Source of the DNA: Anoplopoma fimbria
Lineage: Eukaryota; Chordata; Actinopteri; Perciformes; Anoplopomatidae
Direction of reading: 5' to 3'
DNA: 64,000 bases
NCBI RefSeq assembly: GCF_027596085.1
Contig: NC_072458.1
Coordinates: forward strand, 21,373,814-21,437,813
Shown here: positions 49,701 to 60,603 of the stretch, piece by piece
Layout of the letters: each line of letters starts with the position of its first letter
How positions within the stretch are numbered: position 1 is the stretch's first letter
The notes under the pieces: model-generated
Database searches by the model: none
Seen by the model: the letters and a program-made list of their open reading frames with translations, nothing else
Told to the model about the DNA's origin: nothing
Program-made: the position numbers and the translations under genes

Positions 49701-52700
49701 AAGCTTTTCCAGATTTCTTGTTTGTGCTGAAAATGACCTGACTTGACCTTTTTATAGACATGGAAAAATTCTGCAGTAACTGATATTTAACGGGGAATTC
49801 TGGCAGGAAGCTGTAAGTGCACTGATTCACTGGCCAGTTTTGGATTCTTGGGCTGTAAGTGAACATCTGTTTGTTGTCATTTTGTGGCCCTATTGGGATT
49901 ATATGTCGTCAAACATAACTTCGCTTTGAAGGCAACAAATCATCTTATTAGTGCAGTTGTTCAGGAGTCCAGGAGAAGTGAAAGGTCCCTCTTCCAGATG
50001 TTCCCTCCAATCAACTCACTAGAGATCACCACAACTCTCCGTTGTGGAAAAACTGCCAAACAGACTAGACTGTGTTGTTTTAGTCTGGAAGTAAATGTCT
50101 TACTCACAGTTAGACAGATATGATGCAATATTAGAATTGTTCTCACTATAAGAGGCAAGACAAGCCAATATTCAAGGTCTTGGAATAAGATCCAGACGTT
50201 GTTTTTCAATTCATGATAGATTACGTTGCAGCTGTTCTTGTTTCCTGTTTGCATTTGTCTGCAGCTGCATTATGAGCCCGGACAGGAATAAACAAGGGAC
50301 AAAAAACACACGATTGAGATAAAAAAAACCTTGACAGTGACATATTTTTTTAAAAGCAGGATGTTTTATGATAAAATGTGATGAGGCTTCAGTATGCGTG
50401 TTTTGAACAGATGTTAAAGTCAAAAGGCTTTAGGTTGTCATGAAATCCCACCCTGTTTTTAATACTATTTACTTTTTTTCAGCAATACACATTCAAGTAT
50501 TTAAATGATGTAGTGTTCTCTTTATATATATTAGTTCTTATTGTTAGTGGTGGAGACTGCATTGAATTCACTCTGATGTATGTAATGCAACACTACTGTA
50601 ACCTTATCTGAATAATAACAGCTTAACTGTTTACGCTTCATAACTGGTGAGCAGAGGCGTAAAAGTTGAGCTTCAATTGGCAGATTGGACACAATTCTGC
50701 TGATGAAGATTGATTACATTTCATTATTTAAATATGACATGAAGTAGCGTCCTCTGTCTTGATTGTTTTCAAGACAAGCCTGCACAATTGGGACCCCTTT
50801 TTGAGACTAAAATAACTTATGATTATAATAAAATATATATTGTAAACTTTCCAAATCAATATATTTTAAAAAACAGTGAAAGATAATAAAAAAAATAAAA
50901 CCGCATCAAAATCACAACAAATGTCGTCAAAATGAAGAGTTTGAATAGAAACAATAAAGGTTTTACATAAAAGCAAAACAGAAATAAATATTAAGCTCCA
51001 AAGTTGCCTTTGATATTTTGTACTAGAAACATTAAGTGTATTGGACCTCCCTTCCTGTGACCTTTGACCTTAAAGTAACTGCTGTCTGAATAACAGTTAA
51101 AGTGTCTTAAGTGCACCGTGTCAGACACCAATGACAAAGTAAATGTTTTCTCTTTAAAGAGTGAAGCCCGAGGCGTCGGCACGGTGACGTCACCTCATAG
51201 ATTTATGTGAGTCAGACCGCAAAACCAGCTCCAGGAGGCCCAGAGCAGGCAGGAGGATGGAGGGGGGAAACCCACAGCATACCTCACATTCCTTCACCCT
51301 GATCTAACACTAACGGACAGTTCACTTCTTTGTTGCCCTGGATTATAGGAATTTCTCAAGTTGCATAAACCAGCAGATAGGTTTACAGACACGCCACTAT
51401 CTTGATTGAAGTGTTGCTTCCTTGAATAGAGATCATCAACTGATTAAAACAGCTTAAGGGAAGACAAAGCAAACCACACAGGATTTGGGGGAATTATTCC
51501 CTCGCAGATTGATTGAAATAGACGACAGCTTGATGATTCTTATCCATGTATTTATCAAACACAGGGCCATTCATTCCTGAAAGCTTAAACATTGCTGCTG
51601 TCAACATCCATTCCAATAAATCACATGCATTAAGTTTATTACTTTATTTTATTTACCTTTTTATTTACCTTTTTATTTATTATTTACCTTTTTATTTATT
51701 TATTTACCAATTTATTTAGAGATAAATATAAAAACACACAATACAAAATCATACATTATAATCGTTTTAAATATTTTCAAAATGTGTTCATGTGGATATG
51801 TTCCATTAATTCATGTTGGTATATGTCAATAATTTGATGGGTGTGTGTGTCCATGTGCATTCATACACATTTGTATGAGCATGAATGTATGTTGTTGTAT
51901 CTATGTGTTCCTCCACCTCTGCATACGTGTCCATGTGGGGGTGTGATCAGAGATCAGTTACCAAATCAGTGGCCTAAATCCTCAGCAGAGTTGAGGAGAT
52001 CCATTTTGAGCAGTTTAAACAAGACACTAATGCTGACAGAATTTTTTTTTACAATCTGCAGAAATCTGCTTCCTCCACTCACACTCACACACTGAATATG
52101 CTAACGGTAAATCACAGCCTGACCTATTTTCACCAGTAAACCTTTGTTCACACCGCAGACCTTTAATCTCAAATCTCAACTGATGCTTTTTTAAATAACT
52201 GTATAACAGAACATAACTTGTAGTAGAATGAACTGATAGTGTTGCTGAAATAAAATGATTTAGGGTATATGGAAATTTAAATATTGGATGAATTTCAGCC
52301 TAATCCATCATGCAAATGAAGCACCCTTGCAACTGAAAAACAAGCTGATGGGGCAATTGCAAAGAGTCAATGTTACGTCCACCTAACACTCTTGTTGTAG
52401 CCACTAAAATGCTGATATTCTTATTATAAGTGTCTGACAACATTATTTTGCTTAATTCGGTCTGTTTGTTATTGTGTCCAAGCAAGTCCTGTTCAAGGAG
52501 AAGTCTCGTTCTGAAGTCTGAATATTTGTATGCTCTTGCTCAAATAAATAAGGGCAACATTGACTTCAAAGACATCTTCCAATTTCTCAAAATCATTGAA
52601 ATATTCAGCCAAGACAATTAAAATGTATTAGACAATATTATGCCATGCTTTCTGTACACAACACCGTTGTCTTCCAGCAATACATCATCCTGCAAGATTT

Positions 52701-55036
52701 CTGAATGAGACTTCTCCATGAGTGAAACTTCTTCCATAATGTTTTCAACCACTTATGATAACAATCAGACCCTGTCAAAAAATAACTTTTAGAGGTAGTA
52801 AAGTGTGGAATTGCCCTTATGTGATTTGCCTGTTTAGCATTGCTTTCGCTCAATACTGGACCAATTTGAGTCAATTCAACACAAAAAATATGAGAAAAAT
52901 GGGTCCAGGTTGACAAATACTAGTTACCTTTAAGAAAATACACGCAAATAGACAAAATAATACAAGCAAATGGAAACAACATCTTCTCCACTTTGATGAA
53001 AAGACAAAACAATTACAGAAAACCCAAGCAAATACTAAAACATGTCACTAACTGTCTTTTTAATCTCTTATGTCATTTCAGTGATTCATGACTCCACCCC
53101 TTGTCTCCTCTGCCTGCTGCTATTGGCTGAGCTGTTTGTCCATTCATCATCTCGTCCCGCCCCCCATTCTCCACTCTGTGGGATGTTTAGGTCAATGAAC
53201 CTTCAGTTGGAGAACTTGAGGAAAATATCAGATGACCTCTATGTCTTGGTAAGTCTTCACTGTAAACTGCCTGGATGAGCTATAATAAATTATATTTTAA
53301 TCTTTATTTTTTTTATCTCTAATCTGTGCGGTTTATATATGTCTTTAAACTTCCCATCAGGGTTTAAAAAAGTACTATTGATAGTTGATGTATCATAATG
53401 TAGTGTTCAAAATAAATAGACTAACTTGAAGTTTGTACTTAAAAAAACAAACGGTCAACTACACAGAGCAGTTGGTTGATAGAAAATACAAATAAGCAGA
53501 CAAATATCTTAACTTTTAGTGAAAAATACATGTTTTTATTCATGTGTTTCCATTTAAACATAAGTCAGTCAGAGAAAAAGCTGTGAAAAACCCATATAAG
53601 ACATTTTTATTATACATTTTAGTCATCTGAATTACTGATTTAAGGTGGAACTTTCTTTTTTTCTTAAGGTGTTTTAAATTGCAGCTGTTTTGTTGTCAGT
53701 TGTTCTGTTTTTTAAAGCAAACCTTCTTTTCTCATCATTTTTCCAACAGGCAGATGGTGAACTCACAAACTTTGAGGGTATGGAACATCAACTGGACGCT
53801 CTTCCTCACATTCAACACACTGCAGCCCATGTCACCTCATTGAAGGTAAAGTTATTGGAATTAAGGCATTCATATAGCTACAACATCTTTATCAGGATAT
53901 GACTTAAATAGTATATTCATATTTCCTCTCTCTGTGTATTTATTGTCTCCACAGGTGAATGAGTCACTCTCCCTACTGTCCCTGTACACCCAGTCCTTCA
54001 GGCTGCATGCTGATTGGTTGATAACAGCAAAAGAAAACGTCAGTTTCCCCTCACAGTCAGCGGAGGGCGCCAGCTCCCACCTGCTGCAGCTGTCCAACCT
54101 CATCAATGCATCTCTTCTCCAGGTGAGAAGACCAGCATGGTTTGGTTGATTTACACAGATTATATGGACGACAATTCACCCCAAAATAGAAATTATAATT
54201 CTTAAATTTAAAAAAGAAATTGTAAATAAATTGCTTTTTACTTGAGTTCAAGTTATAAGAAATGATAGGAAAAGATGGGGGAATGCAAAATGGGATTTTG
54301 AGATGTCAGTAAACAGAAAGTCAAACTAGAAAACAAATAAAATGCTAAAAATGTCCTTTATTAGACAGACACTGTGAATGGTGAATGTAATAACTTAAAC
54401 AGAAATGCTTATAAGAAAATTATAAACAAAAATATATTCACTTACAGAACACCACTTAATTATGAGAAAGCCGAAATACATATGTAAACTCTTGCAAGTA
54501 GGACCAGAACCTAAAAATGTGTTAAGCACCATTATACTAATATTTTCATGAAATTTTCTCATTAATAACATCACATCTAGTTTGGCTTGGGATCATTAGT
54601 TTTACTTAAATTTATAGTAAAAAAGTAATAATGAGTAATGAGAATATATAGAAAGACATAGAACAAAAACATGTATATGTATAAATATAAATAAACTTAA
54701 CTCTGGGTGTAAATTATTACTAATAATTCCTGTTGTCCATGGGTGGATTCTCAAATGAACTCAACTGGTGCACATTGTGCAGTTAAAGGAAAATAAACCA
54801 GATTTGATTTGACTTCCGAGCTGCTTCCTAAACGTCTAAACTTTAATATTTCTCTCTGTCTTTAGATCGGTGAAGAGGTTCCTCAGTCGGCGTCTCCCAC
54901 TCTCCCCGTCGTCTCCACAGCATTCGAGGTCCTCAAGTTCTCCATTGAGATCTCTGGACAGTTACAAGTCTTTTGTGACTGGTCAAAAAGAATGGTGATG
55001 CGTCTAAAGAGACTTTCACGCTGCCCCCGACATTAA
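46751..55036 (+). CDS. il11: Interleukin-11
   Basis: Secreted four-helix cytokine of the IL-6 family, expected to signal through IL-11 receptor alpha and gp130. Exons: 46751-46757, 53082-53248, 53750-53845, 53955-54122, 54866-55036; phases fit and give 202 residues, close to the ~199 of mammalian IL-11. The five-exon layout is that of the family. A hydrophobic leader (CLLCLLLLAELFVH, about residues 9-22) is followed by SSSRPAP. Alignable to IL-11 are DALPHIQHTA, the helix around LYTQSFRLHADWL, and the C-terminal helix around LPVVSTAFEVLKFSIE to LQVFCDWSKRM. It ends SRCPRH. Two possible N-glycosylation sites (NES, NVS) are visible. Teleosts have two il11 paralogs; I cannot tell which this is. 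The SBK gene downstream supports the call, because IL11 and SBK2/3 are close in human. Confidence 0.9.
47741..47785. promoter_or_regulatory. Possible intronic AP-1/CRE-type cluster in il11
   Basis: TGAGTCAGC and GATGACATCATGCG fall within 45 bases in the first intron. The spacing suggests a bZIP-responsive element; this is inference from word composition. Confidence 0.3.
51185..51192. promoter_or_regulatory. Consensus CRE (TGACGTCA) in il11 intron 1
   Basis: Perfect palindrome within GGTGACGTCACC, a ten-base-plus symmetric site. No other evidence. Confidence 0.25.
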
Positions 55037-55108
55037 GCCTCTACGCCTTCAGCAAACAAGCAACTGCCAATATCTTCCCATAAAACCACTGTTAACTTAT
55101 ATGCTACA

Positions 55109-55760
55109 TGCTTACATTACATTACATTACATTACATTACATTACAGTCATTTAGCAGACTTACAATAAGTGTATTCAACATAGGTGTTCAAGAGAACTA
55201 CTAGTCACCAGAAGTCATAAGTGCATCTCCTTTCTTAAACAAGCATCTAAGAGCATAAACCAGAGCAAAAGTACAGAAACAAACTAATACGAATACAATA
55301 AGTGCAACAAACTAATAGGAATACAATAAGTGCTACGAGGAAGGCTCAGGGTAGTTTTCAGCCTGCGTCTAAAGATGGGCAGCGACTCTGCTGTCCTGAC
55401 GTCAGTGGGGAGTTCATTCCACCACTGAGGGGCCAGGACAGAAAAAAGCTGTGACCGGGTGGATCGGCCGCAGGGACCTCTGAGCGACGGGGCAACCAGT
55501 CGCCCCGAGGCAGCAGAGCCAAGTGGTCGGGCGGGGGTGTAGGGCTTGACCAAGGCCTGGAGATAGGAAGGAGCTGTTCCTTTCACTGCCCTGTAGGCTA
55601 GCACCAGAGTCTGTAACTGGATGCGAGCTCTTACAGGGAGCCAGTGTAGAGAACGGAGAAGGGAAGTTGTGTGGGAGAACTTGGGGCGATTGAACACCAG
55701 ACGAGCTGCAGCTTTCTGGACGAGCTCCAGAGGTCTGATGGCCGACGCCGGGGCTTACTT
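55109..55760 (-). mobile_element. 5'-truncated L2-like LINE inserted in the il11 3' region
   Basis: The minus-strand frame 55697-55284 carries the C-terminal end of a non-LTR reverse-transcriptase protein: LLRSLHWLPVRARIQ, VLAYRAVKGTAPSYL, YTPARPLGSA, WWNELPTDVR and LPIFRRRLKT. The element ends at 55112-55146 in TTACA repeats, preceded on its own strand by the CATTTAGCAGAC-type end common in fish. It begins about 73 bases after the il11 stop codon. Confidence 0.85.
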
Positions 55761-56330
55761 ATATGTTGGTCCCATGCTTTGGTCCAGACCGAAATATCTT
55801 GACAACTATTGGATGTATTGCCATGGAGCTTGGTACAGATAATCGTGGTCCCCAGTGGCTACACACAGGTCAAAGTTTTCACTTATCCAGAGAAATATTC
55901 CAACGGTTCCTGGATGGATTGGCATTCAATTTGGTGCAAAGATTCAAGTTCCCCGAGAAGATGAATCCTACTGACTTTGATGATTTGAATCCCTATTGAA
56001 ATATTTCCACAACTGTTGGGTGGATTGCCCTGACATTTGGTAAAGACATTCATGATGATGATTTGGGACCATTTTGGTGATTTTGTAGCGCCACCATTAG
56101 GTCAAAATTTCAATTTGTCCAATACTTTTGTTAATGACTAAAATACCTGCAAAGCTTATGACATTCCCATCAGTATTAGATTTGTTTTTCTTGTGCAATT
56201 TAGCAAATGTTAGCATGCTAACATGCTGAACTAAGATTGTGAACTTGGTGAACATCATACCTCCTTAGCATCAGTGTGTTTGCATTGTCATAACTGGCGT
56301 ATTATTTGTCTCGATAATAGCCAGATGTTG
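55761..56330. repeat. Dispersed repeat downstream of the LINE
   Basis: Contains internally repeated words of the type ACTATTGGATGTATTGCCAT and ACTGTTGGGTGGATTGCC, then TTAGCATGCTAACATGCTGA. This is a repeat type I recognise as abundant in percomorph genomes. A shorter related stretch is at about 25960-26110. Short frames in it are not genes. Confidence 0.65.
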
Positions 56331-56585
56331 AGTTCTAGATGCATCAATTCAGCAGCGAAGCAAAATAAGTCTCATGTTCTTTAAGAAAAATGTCTCATTT
56401 TACTTGTAGCCTTTAAAAATGTTTGTACTGATGCACTGTGCAGAGGGATCCCCACCTGTGACCTTTACTCCCTTTGAGACTGTTTACATTCACAGTGCCT
56501 GCTAAGTGATCTAAACGACGAGAAAATGTTGTGGAACAATTAATATTTTTCTACTGTTGATGTTTTTTTACCTATTTAGGATGCT

Positions 56586-56764
56586 ATTTATGAGCTTTTT
56601 ATATATTATAGTGTGAGATGCAGGCATCTCCATTTTTTTCTATGGGTTATCTATTATGTAATATTTAATAATATTAATAATAAAGTATTGTCATGCTTTA
56701 GTGTCTTTTACAGTGTTATTTATACATTCTGTTTTTATATGTTTGACATGAAGTCTTAAATAAA
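56586..56764 (+). terminator. AU-rich 3' UTR end of il11 with poly(A) signals
   Basis: ATTTA pentamers at 56586-56590, 56663-56667 and 56718-56722, and AATAAA at 56679-56684 and 56759-56764. This is typical of an unstable cytokine mRNA. If used, the 3' UTR would be about 1.7 kb and include the LINE. Confidence 0.4.
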
Positions 56765-57594
56765 GTTTTACACTTGAATCAGAGATCTGACTGCTCCATG
56801 TTGTTACTGCTTAACATGATGAACTTATCCAAAACATGAAAATAATAGGTGGAAATAATCGGTTGAACGTGAAATCAGTCACGTTTTTTTTCTTTATTTT
56901 TCCTTCCTGTTTAAAGTCGTCCACCGCAGTTGCGCTGCACCAACTGCAAGACCAAGGGCATGATGGGAAACGCCTCTTGGAAGAACTGATTGTCTTTTAG
57001 TTTTGAAAACGTTTTAAAACAAACACCACGTTTTCTTTGCAATTTTGATATTTAATTCTAGGTGCCACAGTTTACTCTTCCATTTCAATGTAACCTCGTA
57101 AAACGGTTCACATGATATCTTCCGAAAAATAATACTAAAGATTGTGATTTCTTATAAACACAGGGGAAAGTGGACTTACTTAATAATGAAAGTTACCTGA
57201 CAAATAAATCAATATTGGATTCTCTTTTTACACAGGGAACAATCAGTGATCTACTGGCTGAAATATTGGGTTTCAGTTGCACCTTTCCACCCACTGTGTG
57301 AGGTTTTATTGTGTTTTTACTTCCTGGATCATGATTACGTGGATTATATACAAATTGATGTATACACACATCATAGATTCTGTTCAAGCAGTCAGTCTTG
57401 TTTCCAGACAATTAGTTTCTTCTACTGATTCGTCATTGTTTTGACTGTTTTCTGAAACCTGTTTCCTTGTGCCTGGCATTACTTCAACATGGGTTGCCTT
57501 TGTATCTGTCTCAACCCTCTGCAGTTTTATCTGTTAACTAACATATTTTATATGTTTGATAATAATAATAATTAAGGTCTAGCAATGAAATGAG

Positions 57595-57780
57595 CTATTC
57601 CTCAACCTAACTAAGTTGTTTTGTTGCCTCAACCTAAGTGAGTTGTTTCCTGTGAAGACCGGAGTTTATTTTCAGTAGAGCGGAGGCATATAATGAGCAG
57701 AAATTGACACGTGTTGCGTGACTTTTGCATGAAAAATGAGGAGTAACTTTTCTTAAGACATCAAACAAACTGCATTGTAT
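57595..57780. repeat. Dispersed repeat, partner of 21590-21960
   Basis: Same order of words as the 21.6-kb copy, for example AACTAAGTTGTTTTGTTGCC, CATATAATGAGCAGAAATTG and AATGAGGAGTAACTTTTC. Confidence 0.7.
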
Positions 57781-59447
57781 TGTATGAGTTATGAGAACGC
57801 TTACAGATTTCACATACAAAATAAAGCGTTGCTGCTCTGAAACATATTATTTACAAACATGTCATTTCATATTTCTTTTCCAGTTAAATCATCCACTCTA
57901 AAAACTCTAAAAACAGTTCTTATATAAATTCACATTTCTATTATTACAATGATGACAAATATGACTTACTGGTAGTTACTGTAAAAGGAAGAACATTGTT
58001 GTACTGACTCTTTAGAAGAGAGCGCTGTCGCTTTAAGAGAGAGAGTTATGGAGACGTGCTGTATGCAGGCTGAAGGAAAAACTGTGCTTGTGCTGAACTG
58101 TGGGTTAATACAAGTTACAAAATGAAGATGGACGTGTTTTTGGCCGTTCACGTTGATGGTGCGACACTGACACGCTCTGCCTCAAATGTTACAGCAATAC
58201 TAAAACTCCACATCTGCAGCTGCACGTAGAACACTGAGGTTATGAAAGCATCCCCACAAGGCTGAGTGACACACATGGGAATGCACAGACCACTGCTGTT
58301 CAGCTGTGAGTTGGACGTAGTACACAGTGACTTGCATAATGTCACCGTGGTGACATGTGGCCGCAGACAGATGATCTCACACTCAAACAGACTTTCCCTG
58401 TAACGCCGGCCTCTGGGGGGGGGAAATCTGAGTGATCCTGCATGTTGTGGTCACTGGTAGCAGCTGAGAGTTTAATCCACAGCCCAGAGGGGGTCTGGGT
58501 TTTAGATGGACATTCTTTGACTAGAAATAGAAAGGGAAGGAGAAAGAAAGACGTGTTTTGTACGCAGAGAAAGAGAGTGACAGGTGATAATTTGTTGACT
58601 GACAGACCAAAAGCTATTGTCTGAATGCCACAACAGGACAGGGAGGGAACAACACACGTGTACTTTTGAAAAAAACATCTTATGTTGTTCTTCCTCCTGC
58701 TGCCAGAGGACACTGTTGTCTTCAGATCACAGTCAGTGGATTCATATTCTAACAGAAAGAAGAAAAGACAAAAGAACTACTATTCATTTGATCTCCTCCA
58801 ACTTTCACACAGATTTTTGTATTATTGTTTTTTTCAATGAAACCACTATTACTCACTCATCATTTCTTAATTTTTTTACAGTAAAGTGAGTAATTATTTC
58901 TGGAACAAAGACGAAGGTAATGTAGCAATAGTCACCAAGTAAATGTAGGGAGGAGGTACAAACCACGATCTTCCCCTTACGCAGAAAAAAGTCGTCATTC
59001 TTTTATCCTGCAAACCAGGGTTGCATTGAATCTCAATGTTTTAGAACCAAAACATATATTTTCCCATCAATATTTCTACAAACGTGTATATGAATGTTAT
59101 CGTGTTTCATCCGCTAGTGGTGCCTTTGTTTTTTGAAAATGCACTTTCAACAATTCCGGTTCAGGCAACAAAACCTTTTGGTTAGGTTTAGTAAAAGATC
59201 ATGCTTTGGGTTGAAATAGGTATGTTACTTTTGGTTTCTTACAGGAGACAAAGACTCCTTTTTTAAAATCACTGTGTTCGACTCATCCAACTTTCCTGAC
59301 CTAACAATAAAGACTTTGATTAAATTGTATTTGTGAAGAGACCAATATGTCGTAAACATGTTAATTTATGCTGTAAAGTTGAACATTTTAACGTGGGGAT
59401 CGACTCGCTTTTGGAGTATGCAGCAGCAACCAAATCTGCTGAGTGAA

Positions 59448-59912
59448 GCCAATTCCGAAGTGTCTTAAAGCTGCATTCTCTCTCCTGTCCATCAGGGGGC
59501 GACTCCTCTGGTTGTATAGAAGTCTATGAGAAAATGACTCTACTTCTCTCTTGATTTATTCCCTCAGTAAACATTGTAAACATGAGTTTATGGTCTCAAT
59601 CTCTAGTTTCAAGTCTTCTTCAATACAGCATGATGTTCATTTAGTAAATGATGCTCCATTTAGAGTCAAACAGACCATAAAGCAGGGTATGCTTTAGGGC
59701 GTGGCTACACACTGATTGACAGGTCACTGCCCTACCAGAGATGTATACGGCGTCTCTCCGCATTCGTAACTTATGTGGTTGGGAAAAAACATAACATGGC
59801 GACGGCCTTCATCCAAGATAGCGATGGCTACAAAACAGCAGTCCACCAACCAATCGGTGATGTCACGATGACTACGTTCCACTTCTTATATACAGTCTAT
59901 ACTGTATATACA
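59448..59912 (+). repeat. Dispersed repeat family R2, most complete copy
   Basis: Joins the 5' half seen at 44372-44640 to the 3' half seen at 40185-40540, ending CCACTTCTTATATACAGTCT. This gives a family length of roughly 450 bases. No coding capacity, so it is a non-autonomous element; class unknown. Confidence 0.85.
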
Positions 59913-59924
59913 GTCTCTTGAATA

Positions 59925-60005
59925 CCTATGTTGAATACACTTATTGTAAGTCGCTTTGGATAAAAGCGTCTGCTAAATGACTGTAATGTAATGTAATGTA
60001 ATGTC
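59925..60005 (+). mobile_element. LINE/SINE 3' end with (TAATG)n tail
   Basis: Includes TTATTGTAAGTCGCTTTGGA, TAAAAGCGTCTGCTAAATGA and CTGTAATGTAATGTAATGTA. It is the plus-strand equivalent of the 3' end of the LINE at 55109-55200, which confirms where that element stops. Confidence 0.8.
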
Positions 60006-60603
60006 TATGTTTTGGAGCCAGCCTCAAGTGGCCATTTGAGGAACTGCAGTTTTGGGCATATGACGATAAATCACAGTTCATGCAAACATACACAAAAACA
60101 CTTTTTTAGGCTTTTACACCGATCAAAAACATGCTCACCGGTCTTCACAAAGATTGGGACACACAATCATGCACATAAACACACTTACTAACTAGGATCC
60201 CTCTACAGAGCACACACAGAGGTAGAGTAGGAAGGAAGGAAGCAAGGAAGAAGTTAATAATCAAATGAGGGATGGGAAGTAGAAAGAACACACACATGCA
60301 TGACACTCACTAGGATCCAGGGGGAGGACGGGGGGGAGGAGTAGAGGTGAGGACAGATATGAAATCCTCCAACAAGCTCGTCGGTCACTGTTTAGAGTTT
60401 CTCCACCGACTGCAAACTACAACCGAACTCTCTCTGCAGCAGACTGAGACACACAGTGTTTTGTACAGAAGGTGGAAAGAAGAGCAGCCGATGAGGATCT
60501 GTGGAGGATTAACTAACAGGTGCATCGTCTAAATCAACAGAATTTATGTTGGACAGATTTCTTACTGAAGATCAACGGCGCTGAACCGAACCACAGCTGC
60601 AGA

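Larger units (their letters stand above)
46758..53081 (+). other. First il11 intron (6.3 kb), with enhancer-like words
   Basis: Most of the gene length is this intron after only seven coding bases. It contains a (GAAT)n run (46914-46942), TGAGTCA at 47747-47753 close to TGACATCA near 47767, a perfect CRE at 51185-51192 and a TATTTACCTTTT tandem stretch at 51645-51715. No open frame in it shows protein resemblance. Confidence 0.75.
56765..60603. other. Gap between il11 and sbk
   Basis: Holds R1-like repeats (57595-57780; 59100-59400), an R2 copy (59448-59912), a LINE/SINE 3' end (59925-60005) and the sbk 5' UTR just before 60604. No protein gene was seen. The minus-strand frame 58713-58342 has no family resemblance. 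Confidence 0.6.

Noticed and set aside
55621..55999. Plus-strand frames next to the LINE fragment
   Set aside because: Antisense of the L2-like element and of a dispersed non-coding repeat.
58342..58713. 123-codon minus-strand frame in the il11-sbk gap
   Set aside because: No domain, no consensus splice sites in phase, not near a promoter-like element.
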